Origin: an uncultured Spirochaetales bacterium
GTDB lineage: Bacteria > Spirochaetota > Spirochaetia > Sphaerochaetales > Sphaerochaetaceae
NCBI GenBank assembly: GCA_934276485.1
Contig: CAKQTE010000037.1
Span: forward strand, 1-20,886
Length of the DNA: 20,886 nt
Direction: 5' to 3'
The notes beneath the pieces were generated by a model, which was not told the origin of the DNA, searched no databases, and saw nothing but the letters and a program-made list of their open reading frames with translations. Position numbers and translations under genes: made by a program. Of the stretch, positions 7,944-16,000 are shown piece after piece. Numbering within the stretch: the first letter of the stretch is position 1; each line of letters starts with the position of its first letter.

Positions 7944-8697
7944 CTGCCAATATTACCTCTATGCCTTGGTTCTCCAACAATTCTCTGAACTCTGGAGTAA
8001 TCTTATCTGTTATAAAAGTGTCAATGCAATCCCAATCTGATGTTCTTGAGAAAGCACGCTTTCCAAACTTTGAGGAGTCTGCTAAAAATACGACTTTCTC
8101 AGCAGCCTTTATCATGTGACGCTTAACTTCACTCTCGATTATCGATGTTGAAGAGATAGAATCTTCTGTGTAAGCCGCAGATCCCATGAAATAGATATCC
8201 ACATTGATATCTTTCACATCCTCATTTGCCATAGGGCCAATTATACCCATGGATTCACGCCTAAGTTGTCCTCCGATGATAGTCAAGCTTTCAATCTTTG
8301 GATTATCTTTCAATGCGCCAACGACAAGAATATTGTTCGTAACTACGTTGAACTTCTTGTCTCCCAAGAACTCAACTATGCGGGTAGTAGTAGATCCGCT
8401 GTCGATACTTACAGTACTTCCATCTTGAATAAGAGAAGCAGCTTTTTTGGCAATGGCTTTCTTCTCTTCTTCATATTCATTCATAGTCTCTGAAATGAAT
8501 CTGATTTTACTCTTTTTCTCGAGAATCATCGCACCGCCATGTGTTCTAACGATCAAGCCCTCATTTTCAAGCGCAGTCAGATCTGAACGTACAGTTACAG
8601 CAGACACACCTAGAGTCTTAGCAAAATCCTCTACAGTAACATAGCCTGATGCACCAAGCGCATCCAATATTTTCTTTCGTCTCTCTTCTATATCCAT
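7936..8697 (-). CDS. DeoR-family transcriptional regulator of sugar catabolism
   Basis: The 253-residue protein has the DeoR layout. The N-terminal winged helix-turn-helix covers about residues 3-57 (ERRKKILDALGASGYVTVEDFAKTL, then VSAVTVRSDLTALENEGL and the RTHGGA wing). The effector domain, about 75-253, contains IDSGSTTTRIVEFL and VVTNN, the sugar-phosphate-binding ISOCOT/DeoRC motifs. Members usually repress a neighbouring sugar operon until a phosphorylated intermediate binds. It lies eight bases after the phosphohexomutase gene and overlaps the isomerase gene by eight bases. Plausible targets in the window are the direct repeats at 7023-7066 and the inverted repeat at 10279-10307. Its start has only a weak AGAG ribosome site, consistent with coupling to the upstream gene. 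Confidence 0.88.
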   Translation of the reverse strand: MDIEERRKKILDALGASGYVTVEDFAKTLGVSAVTVRSDLTALENEGLIVRTHGGAMILEKKSKIRFISETMNEYEEEKKAIAKKAASLIQDGSTVSIDSGSTTTRIVEFLGDKKFNVVTNNILVVGALKDNPKIESLTIIGGQLRRESMGIIGPMANEDVKDINVDIYFMGSAAYTEDSISSTSIIESEVKRHMIKAAEKVVFLADSSKFGKRAFSRTSDWDCIDTFITDKITPEFRELLENQGIEVILADE

Positions 8698-8705
8698 AGC
8701 GTCTC

Positions 8706-10241
8706 TTAGTATCTAGCAAAACCTGCCTGAACATATTTATCTGTAATGGATTTTACAATATCATTCAGTCTCTTGCATTCATTTTCATCATTGGAAACAA
8801 CTTCCCAGCGACACATGGCATCCTCACTTCGTGATATTCTTTGTGCAACCTGCCACCAAACCTTGCCTTCTAAAGATGAAGAAGAATCAAAATGTTCAGG
8901 TAGATTATATCGCATCAAAGTTGCATCCAAATCCGATCCATCATCCATGGTCTTTATAACAAATGCACCCTCTTTTTTGATTCTAACCTCGACTGCATTC
9001 ATGATCTCTTCCATCTTTTCAGGCGCATTCTCGCAATGGAGAGGCCATTCACGTTCTCTATAAATAGAGTTCTGCAACAATTTTGCTTTCTTATATTCTT
9101 CAGGTCGTTCTTTGAAGGCTTTTGCTGTTACAAGTGCAAAGAAGAGCGTATTTTCAACAGCTGCAAAGCCCTTTGAATGATCCAGAATATCGAATGGGAA
9201 GTTCATATAGTAGTGCGCAGACTCTTCTTCTGATGCAAAATATCCATTAAAACAATTGGTATTCAGTTTGTCTTTGATAAAAGAGTGTCCATTTCTGATT
9301 ATGTGGATATTAGCGCCCCGCTTTGCAATCTCGCAAAGGGAAATAGGAATTGCTTTGACATCTGCATAGAACTCTTTTTTCTCACCACCAAAGATGTCCA
9401 TTAGTTTATCAACAATTATGGACATGTTCAGTCCTGGAACTATCTGCTCTCCGTCATGAGCCATCAAATCAAGTCTATCGCCATCGCCATCAAAACAAAG
9501 TCCGAAATCAAAATCTCCATTCTTCATTGCATCGCGTGCAGGTTTAATTGAACTTTCAATAATTGGATTAGGATCTCCTTGTGGGAAGAATCCATTTGGG
9601 ATGCTGTTTCTTACTTCGATCTCAGCACCTGCTTTCTGGAATGCTAGTGCAACTTCAGTTGCTGCAGAACCATTCAAGGCTTCGATCATGATCTTTAGAC
9701 CTTTCAAGTCTCCTTCTTTTACAGAGGCAAGACGCATCGAATAATCTATGAAAGATTCAAGCTTGTTCACAAAGAACAAACGACCTCGCTTTGTTGCTTT
9801 TTCGCATTCTCTTCCTTCAATATAGATTTCTTTGATTCTTTCTATGCCACCATCAGGACCACAGCCATATGCAATAGGCTCTACGCCTTTTCCCAATAGC
9901 TTTAGCCCAACATAGTCTTTGGGATTATGGCTTGCTGTTACCATAATGCCAGCACTATCTCTATATTGCATTGCTGTGTAATAGAATTGACAAGTAGAGA
10001 TTGGCAGTGGATTCAGGTATACATCTATACCTAGATCCCTAAGAGCTTCAGTTACACCGGATGCGATCTCAGGAACATACAAGCGCGCATCTCTCCCGAT
10101 CACAACAGAGGAAGCTTTGACAGACTCCTTGTAGTAGATAGCAATTGCTTTATAAAGTCTGGATTTGATTGCATCGTTTAGATTTTCAATCTTACTTCTG
10201 ATATCGTATTGCTTAAACATACCAAGGCGTAAATCTTTCAT
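8706..10241 (-). CDS. Alpha-D-phosphohexomutase (phosphomannomutase/phosphoglucomutase family)
   Basis: The 511-residue enzyme belongs to the family that interconverts hexose-1- and hexose-6-phosphates through a phosphoserine. The catalytic loop VTASHNPKDYVGLK holds S104, the metal loop is DGDGDR (251-256), NGHSFIKDK (317-325) is the domain-3 loop, and the sugar loop SEEESAHYY gives E339, S341 and H343. The C-terminal phosphate loop, normally RxSGTEP, is replaced by RISRSEDA (468-475), a clear departure that may change substrate handling. It is the first gene of the nag-associated cluster, with a weak AAGGA ribosome site and an extended -10 promoter upstream. A GlcNAc-1-phosphate or GlcN-1-phosphate mutase activity would fit nagAB; glucose or mannose phosphates are equally possible. 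Confidence 0.85.
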   Translation of the reverse strand: MKDLRLGMFKQYDIRSKIENLNDAIKSRLYKAIAIYYKESVKASSVVIGRDARLYVPEIASGVTEALRDLGIDVYLNPLPISTCQFYYTAMQYRDSAGIMVTASHNPKDYVGLKLLGKGVEPIAYGCGPDGGIERIKEIYIEGRECEKATKRGRLFFVNKLESFIDYSMRLASVKEGDLKGLKIMIEALNGSAATEVALAFQKAGAEIEVRNSIPNGFFPQGDPNPIIESSIKPARDAMKNGDFDFGLCFDGDGDRLDLMAHDGEQIVPGLNMSIIVDKLMDIFGGEKKEFYADVKAIPISLCEIAKRGANIHIIRNGHSFIKDKLNTNCFNGYFASEEESAHYYMNFPFDILDHSKGFAAVENTLFFALVTAKAFKERPEEYKKAKLLQNSIYREREWPLHCENAPEKMEEIMNAVEVRIKKEGAFVIKTMDDGSDLDATLMRYNLPEHFDSSSSLEGKVWWQVAQRISRSEDAMCRWEVVSNDENECKRLNDIVKSITDKYVQAGFARY

Positions 10242-10262
10242 ATTCTTTTCCTTTTCAAAAGA

Positions 10263-10291
10263 AGTATATCAGTATTTCTTATGAACAGAAA
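10263..10291 (-). promoter_or_regulatory. Extended -10 promoter of the phosphohexomutase-deoR operon
   Basis: On the minus strand the sequence reads TGATATACT, an extended -10 (TG, one base, TATACT at 10268-10263). No good -35 exists (TTTCTG-like), which extended -10 promoters tolerate. The predicted start is near 10256, giving a leader of about 15 bases before the ATG at 10241. Confidence 0.55.
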
Positions 10292-10307
10292 ACAATTATT
10301 TTCATAA
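10279..10307. promoter_or_regulatory. Inverted repeat TTATGAA-N15-TTCATAA, candidate operator
   Basis: TTATGAA (10279-10285) and TTCATAA (10301-10307) are exact inverse complements separated by 15 bases and straddle the -35 region of the phosphohexomutase promoter. The adjoining AAACGAAAG (10306-10314), CTTTCGTTT on the other strand, resembles half-sites of sugar-specific DeoR regulators. Autoregulation by the DeoR protein of this operon is inferred. Confidence 0.45.
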
Positions 10308-10347
10308 ACGAAAGTTGCAGAAAGATCACAAGCCTCTTCTCATGCAA

Positions 10348-10368
10348 AAATTCCCTTAATTGGAATTT
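10348..10368. promoter_or_regulatory. Palindrome AAATTCC-N7-GGAATTT over the barrel-protein promoter
   Basis: Perfect seven-base arms at 10348-10354 and 10362-10368 flank a seven-base AT-rich centre. The right arm overlaps both candidate -35 elements of the plus-strand gene, the position expected for a repressor site. Confidence 0.5.
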
Positions 10369-10396
10369 GACATATACAACCTATAATCATTATTCT
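10360..10396 (+). promoter_or_regulatory. Two overlapping promoters for the barrel protein
   Basis: Promoter 1 is TTGGAA (10360-10365), a 16-base spacer and a consensus TATAAT (10382-10387). Promoter 2 is a consensus TTGACA (10367-10372), 18 bases and TATTCT (10391-10396). They would start transcripts near 10394 and 10403, that is, nine bases before or exactly at the ATG. Confidence 0.6.
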
Positions 10397-10402
10397 ATTT
10401 CC

Positions 10403-10972
10403 ATGAAGAAAAAGATTTTACTTGTTTTAGTTGTAATGTTTGTATTCTCTGCTAGCTTATTTGCAGACATGGACTTTCTTTTCGTAGGAATGAGTGGAGG
10501 ATATTCTGGTGTAAGTAAAACTCCTTCATTCGGCTTCAATACTGCTTATCAATATATGGCAGCTGTTGGTAACAACTTCTACATGGGTGTTAACAACCAT
10601 GCAGATGTTAACTTCCAGATTCCTACTGATGATATCAACGTATCAGCTGGAGTATTCTTGGGTCCTTCAATGGGATTTGCATTCGATCAAAGAAACTTCC
10701 TAACATTCACAGCTGCTCCTGCTATCTATACAGAAACACTTTCTAACCGCACAGAGTATCTAGGCTTTGGATTAGGACTGGATTTGAATCATACATTCTA
10801 TTTCGGCTCAAATAACGACTTCGGCTTAACTCTAGGTGCTACAAGCTACTTCCTATTCTTGGATCTCTCTTCTGGAAACAAGATTGGATACGATGCTGTA
10901 GGATATCTTGCTTTCAGCATTCGCTCTGGTGATTACACAGGCGTACAAAGCATTAGTTACGACGTTTATTAA
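10403..10972 (+). CDS. Small outer-membrane beta-barrel-like protein
   Basis: The 189-residue product starts MKKKILLVLVVMFVFSASLFA, a clear signal peptide with predicted cleavage after FA. The mature part has alternating polar and aromatic/aliphatic residues and many Gly, Asn and Phe (for example GFGLGLDLNHTFYFGSN) and ends in an aromatic Tyr, as outer-membrane barrels do. No named family is recognised; it is like small conserved spirochaetal membrane proteins of unknown role. The frame is open to a TTG at 10367, but that TTG is part of the -35 TTGACA, and the signal peptide fixes the start at 10403. No Shine-Dalgarno sequence precedes the ATG (TCTATTTCC), so translation is probably leaderless or nearly so. 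It is the only plus-strand gene between two minus-strand operons and is followed by a strong terminator. Confidence 0.75.
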   Translation: MKKKILLVLVVMFVFSASLFADMDFLFVGMSGGYSGVSKTPSFGFNTAYQYMAAVGNNFYMGVNNHADVNFQIPTDDINVSAGVFLGPSMGFAFDQRNFLTFTAAPAIYTETLSNRTEYLGFGLGLDLNHTFYFGSNNDFGLTLGATSYFLFLDLSSGNKIGYDAVGYLAFSIRSGDYTGVQSISYDVY

Positions 10973-11007
10973 GTCAAATAGCTATTAGATAATAGCACTT
11001 ACTATTG

Positions 11008-11050
11008 AGGCTCTGTCTTGAATCTTAAATGATTAAGAACAGAGCCTTTT
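11008..11050 (+). terminator. Intrinsic terminator after the barrel protein gene
   Basis: AGGCTCTGT (11008-11016) pairs with ACAGAGCCT (11039-11047), and CTTGAATC/GATTAAG extends the stem inside with one mismatch and one bulge. TTTT follows at 11047-11050. The remaining bases to 11230 hold a cysteine-rich minus-strand frame that I do not accept as a gene. Confidence 0.8.
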
Positions 11051-11230
11051 AAAATATCTAAAGACAATGCATATTCTTCAATTGAACGGACCTTAAGTAA
11101 GTAATAGCAATCATAGTTACTCTCTGTGCAAACCTTGCAGCTCCGACTCTGGAAGCTATCGTCAAACCTTAGAGATTTAACAGCCAAAACAAGCCATTTT
11201 TGATGACAGAAGTGAATTATGCAATTGTGT

Positions 11231-12235
11231 TTATAAAGACAGAATAGTATCCCAGACTCCAGAGTCAACAGGAATTCCGTTCTTTAGGTTCTCATCGCGG
11301 ATTTCATACATCTTTTCACCTGTATAGATTATCTCTTTTGTCCCTTCTGCTTTCTTTGAACTTTTCAAATCAGAGATAGCAAATTCAACGATGTCTTCAA
11401 CTTCTTTTTCTAAGGAAATCTTCTTATAGTCTATTGCCATGAATAATTGGGAAACTCCATGCTCATCACCTTCTAAAGTTCCAACTTTTGAAACTGAGTT
11501 TCCATCAGAAAGAACAGATGCAAATATATCGAGCATGAAAGACATTGCAGCTCCCTTCCAATACCCCATTGGCAATATTCTCTGGCTCTTAATGACTTTA
11601 TCAGGATCCTTTGTTAGATTTCCGCACTCATCAAATCCAGCATCAATTGGCATCAATCTACCTTCCAATCTCGCAAGTTCCAATGCTCCATATGAGAATT
11701 GAGACATAGCGCTATCCAAAATCATATGATGGCCATCTTCCTTTGGAAATGCCATCATGAAAGGATTGTTGCCTATTCTTGAATCAACAGCACCCCATGT
11801 TGGCATATTGGGAATTGTATTTGTAAAGCACATTGCAGCATAACCTTTATCACAAGCTTGATAGCCATAAGTAGCGGCTCTTAGCCAGTGATTTGTATTA
11901 CGCAAAGCGACCATACCAACACCATAACGAGATGCTAATTCCATAGCACGATTCATCGCAAATGTTGCATTAATGATTCCAAGACCTAAACATCCGTCAT
12001 ATCTCTCAAGAGCATTGAACGATGATATCAACCTAACATCTGCCTCTGGTTTTACAATGCCTTCATCAATATTCCTGATAAGTCTAGCGAATCTATTGAT
12101 TCCATGGGTATAAATTCCCTCTAATGAATTTCTTGCCATCTCATGTCCTACGACCTTTGCTTTTTCTGCTGGACATCCATGCTTTTCCAGTTTTTCAATT
12201 AGAACCTGTTCGACTTCATGAAAATCAATTCTCAT
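11231..12235 (-). CDS. yiaK: 2,3-diketo-L-gulonate reductase-like NAD(P)H oxidoreductase (YiaK/DlgD)
   Basis: The 334-residue protein belongs to the malate/L-lactate dehydrogenase-2 family and closely resembles E. coli YiaK (332 residues) along its whole length as I recall that sequence. Shared stretches include THGINRF with catalytic H44, GVGMVALRNTNHW, RIGNNPFMMAFP, MSQFSYGALELARL, RILPMGYWKGAAMS and the C-terminal VDSGVW. YiaK reduces 2,3-diketo-L-gulonate to 3-keto-L-gulonate in the cytoplasm. Here the substrate is probably a diketo or 2-keto acid sugar released from imported material. A GAGGAG ribosome site lies eight bases before the ATG, and the start overlaps the upstream isomerase gene by 11 bases. 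It is the last gene of the operon. Other family members act on ureidoglycolate or sulfolactate, but these are less similar. Confidence 0.85.
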   Translation of the reverse strand: MRIDFHEVEQVLIEKLEKHGCPAEKAKVVGHEMARNSLEGIYTHGINRFARLIRNIDEGIVKPEADVRLISSFNALERYDGCLGLGIINATFAMNRAMELASRYGVGMVALRNTNHWLRAATYGYQACDKGYAAMCFTNTIPNMPTWGAVDSRIGNNPFMMAFPKEDGHHMILDSAMSQFSYGALELARLEGRLMPIDAGFDECGNLTKDPDKVIKSQRILPMGYWKGAAMSFMLDIFASVLSDGNSVSKVGTLEGDEHGVSQLFMAIDYKKISLEKEVEDIVEFAISDLKSSKKAEGTKEIIYTGEKMYEIRDENLKNGIPVDSGVWDTILSL

Positions 12236-13028
12236 TTTCCAAACTCCTCATAAATGGTACAAATTGCGAGATAGAATCTTCAAAGGATATTCCTTCATAT
12301 TCAGGAGAAGAAGGCTCCCATTCCAATGAGTAAAAACCATCATATCCATTAGCCATAACATGATGCACAATCTCTCTTACTGGTATTACACCTGTTCCTA
12401 TCGCACAATAATCATGTAGTGGCTCAGGCAGTTTCTGCCTGACATCCTTGATGTGCATATGGAAAACACGCTCTCCAATAAGATTCCAAGTTTCTGTATA
12501 TGTCTCTCCCATATACCAAGGGTGAATAATATCCCACAATACACCATAGCAATCTGGTGCATTCTTAAGGATTCTATTTAAATCTGAACCTGTTCTTGCA
12601 CTATCATGAGTTTCGATCACAATCTTGACAGGAGAATCCTTGGTTCTTTCCATAATGAATGCCCTATTATCTTCAATTCTGGAAATATCAGAACCTGGTT
12701 CTATTTTTCCCATGAAAACACGTATTGTCTTTGCTGAAAGATAATCGGCTAATTCTATTACATGTAGGAGAGAATCTGCATCTTTTTCAGCATCCTTCAT
12801 GCTTTCATGATTCAATTTCTCATAGCTTGTCAAACAAGGAACAGCAAGACCTGCGTCTGCTAGCATATGCTTGACATCTGATACATATGAAAAAGAAGAT
12901 GAACATGAGACATGGCTATCTGCCATGCCCCTTAATTCTATTCCATCAAGTTTGTTCTTGCATGCAATCCCAATTGCTTCATGAATATTCTTGTCTTTCA
13001 CAGAAAGTGTCGTATAGCTAAGCTTCAT
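12225..13028 (-). CDS. TIM-barrel sugar isomerase/epimerase (AP_endonuc_2 family)
   Basis: The 267-residue cytoplasmic protein has the classic ligand set of metal-dependent keto-sugar isomerases and epimerases: E139 in IVIETHD, D166 and H169 in LWDIIHP, H192 in HMHIKD and E236 in YSLEWEP. IolE, UlaE and related epimerases share this pattern. It starts with GGAGGTG just before the ATG, overlaps the large LamG protein gene by four bases and overlaps the yiaK-like gene by 11 bases, so the three are translationally coupled. It probably interconverts the sugar that the reductase acts on, or follows it. It is a different subfamily from the isomerase at 7071-7943, and the two show little similarity outside the fold motifs. 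Confidence 0.8.
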   Translation of the reverse strand: MKLSYTTLSVKDKNIHEAIGIACKNKLDGIELRGMADSHVSCSSSFSYVSDVKHMLADAGLAVPCLTSYEKLNHESMKDAEKDADSLLHVIELADYLSAKTIRVFMGKIEPGSDISRIEDNRAFIMERTKDSPVKIVIETHDSARTGSDLNRILKNAPDCYGVLWDIIHPWYMGETYTETWNLIGERVFHMHIKDVRQKLPEPLHDYCAIGTGVIPVREIVHHVMANGYDGFYSLEWEPSSPEYEGISFEDSISQFVPFMRSLENEN

Positions 13029-16000
13029 AGCACCTCCGAAAGAAATACACAGTTATTCTCTCTTGTCATCTCATTACCAACATGGTCTCTATCTATGACA
13101 ATTGAGCATTTAGAAAGATCTAGACCTCGAGTCCATAGAGGGATCTCCATTTTCTTTGGATATAGATCGTCTGGAGCAGGAAGAGGAGGAATGAAGTTAT
13201 GTCTTAACTCTACACCATTCTCATCCAAGAGAGATATTCTGACATATCTTGACTCTGCACCACCTATGTTATGAACCATAACGCGCGCACAATCATCCTT
13301 GATGATGATATCTCTTGCACTTATTGCTAGATCGGCCTTTCTCTCATCCTCGTCTTTCTTAACAAGGCTTAGACTGATTCTGTTATATCCAGGTGCAAAT
13401 GGGATGATTTCTCCTTTTTCAAAGCGATTCACATGAATCTTCTTCTCTACACCATCATGATTAAGAGTCCACTCTCCATTTAGCAATCCATCATAATCCA
13501 TTCTTGCATGTATTGGAGAATCTGATAGATTGTATGCAATCAGTTCTACTTTATCCTTTTCTCCATACCTGACTAATATTGCAACATCACACTCAGAACC
13601 ATCAATGAATGTCCATCTGATATTATTCCTTGGATATAAAGCAAATCTGACGTGAGCAACTCCACCACACCTATCTTCTTGGATAGGACCAACATCAATA
13701 ACACAACGGTCAACCCATAATTGTGCATCAGTATTTATATACTGTCTTAGCTCTGCCTGTTTGATCAATGCTTCATATTTTCTTGCAGTATAATCGAGAG
13801 CATCACTTTCTGACTTTGGTAGTCTATCCTGCTGTCTCTTATACCATTCGTCAGATATTGGCTTAAGATACTTTTCATCTCCGGTCAAATCATATGCACA
13901 GTAGAACAAATGCCATTCTCGTGTTCTCTCATGAACCTGGTCTTCTTCTGTTACAGTATCAACAAGCACATGGAGTCTTCCATCATAATAATGCTCTAAC
14001 ATTGAATCAGCTAACTCAAGAATAAGTTTTTTGGCTTCAGGAGATCCATTGTAACGTGCAAGCATGTATGTAGGATGCAGAATATGGAAAGAATCAGAAG
14101 CTGAATATCTCCAAGGTTTTTCCATGGCAATCCTTGTGCCTGAATAATAACCAGAGAGCACATGTCTATGTCCTTTATCTGTATATCCAGTTACGAACTC
14201 TGCACCTTTTACGTTCTCCATAGCTCTCTCTATATATAATGGATCAGTTGGAAACAATGAAAGACATTGGCCTAGCGCCTGAACTCCATCTTCAAGAGTA
14301 TGCAACTGATCAGTCTGTATTGCACATAATCCATTGGCAAACATTCCCTGATCATAGAACGCCTCCATTTCTCTCCTTAGAGATTCAGATATCTTGTCGG
14401 GCATACATCCAGCAATAGCAGGACCTGGCCACCATGCTGTCAGGTCTCCATCATCGGAAAGTCCGCCTCCAAACTCTCCATTTGAAATCTGTCGCTTATC
14501 GATCCACCATCTCAAGAAGCGTTTGACATAATTCATATACTCAGTCTGTCTCCAAGCCCATTCAGGAACTCCATCTGGACACTTGGAAAGTTTGAACTCA
14601 GGAGCATTCTCCTTAAACTTATCAAAATAGTATTCTTGTGCAAGTCTATTGTTAGGATCAACAGAAAGAAGGTCCAACAAATCTCTCTTGAATCTATTAA
14701 ACATATTGAAATGCTCATTGGAAGGATTCTCTTCTACAAGATTTGCGTAGTTATCCTTTACCTGAATAAACCTATCAGCAATATGTTCTTTTTTAGCCTC
14801 TTCTCTAGCCTTATATACAATAGAGAGCTTTAAGTCGGAAAGGAATTCGGATCTCATATCTTTAGATGCAGCAATCGTAACCCATAGAGTTCCACCTACA
14901 GGAAGAATCCTATCTCTTGTATCAAAGAAGATGACCTTTTCCTTGTTTCCCAAAACTGAGAAGTTCACATTCATAAGAACACGATATTGCCAAAGAGGAT
15001 CCTTAATCTGAACATTATAGAAAACCTCGTTAGAATCCATTGAAATAGGAGGAATAGTAATCTCAACTCCATCCATACCCCATTCATCTCCGGTTTTATA
15101 TCCAACAAGAAGATTTACTACTGGTAGAGATGGTGCTGTCTTTACATTTGTAGGATTAGATTCGCCATATAATGTAAAAGCCTCATCTGGCAACATTCGC
15201 TTCTTTATAAAGCCATCCATTGCATTGCAATTCTCTGTAGCTTTATCTGAAAAATAGAAGGGCTCTCGTTTTTCACCATCAACTGTTCCAGGATGAATAT
15301 TGAATAAACTGAAATCTCCAATAGGTTCTTCAATTTGGTCATTCTCAAATGTTATATCTATATTTCTGAATGGCTCGATTAGATTCAAAGAGCTTCTCTC
15401 GGAGCTTTCTCTTCTGACATCAAGAACAGTTTCATCTCCTACGCCAGTAAAAGACATGTGGCCAGCGGCGGATCCAGAAATCTGCACATTATTGAACTCC
15501 TCATCTCTTAGAGGAACAAATTTTATCTTTTTCCCTGATACAGAATAGCAATCCCAGTCTGGAAGGACAAAATAATCCGATCTACCAGGAAGTCTTGATC
15601 TGTTATAAACACCGGGCCAGGTGGTCTCTCTTATTCCATCATTAGCCTTCCACCACCATCTCTTATGATCCCATGCATCATGGATTTCAACTTTTCTGAT
15701 TATATTCATTCGCTGAGACAGGAAATAAGGCTTGGCCTTTTCATCAAAACCATATCTTCTAAACCACTCATCCTTTATTTCAGAAAGTGATCTGTCTGGG
15801 GAAGAAGTAACTTCTATATCCTTGTTTTCAGCTATATCTTTTGCCTCTGCATCAGTAACAAATCTATCGTAGATTCTAATTTCAGCAAAATCGCCTGTCC
15901 TCATATAATTATAGCTTGACTGCACTTGAGCATTGCTGATAATTCTTGAATGAGTACCAAACTGGTCAAGAGCAGAATATAGCAAGGCCTTCTGCTTTAT

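Noticed and set aside
10367..10402. TTG start 12 codons upstream for the barrel protein
   Set aside because: The TTG is the first half of the -35 TTGACA, and the added residues would precede a clear signal peptide starting at 10403.
11002..11268. 88-residue minus-strand frame rich in Cys and Tyr after the yiaK-like gene
   Set aside because: It starts inside the end of the yiaK-like gene, has no ribosome site or recognisable family, and runs over the terminator of the convergent barrel-protein gene. A gene remnant is possible but not supported.
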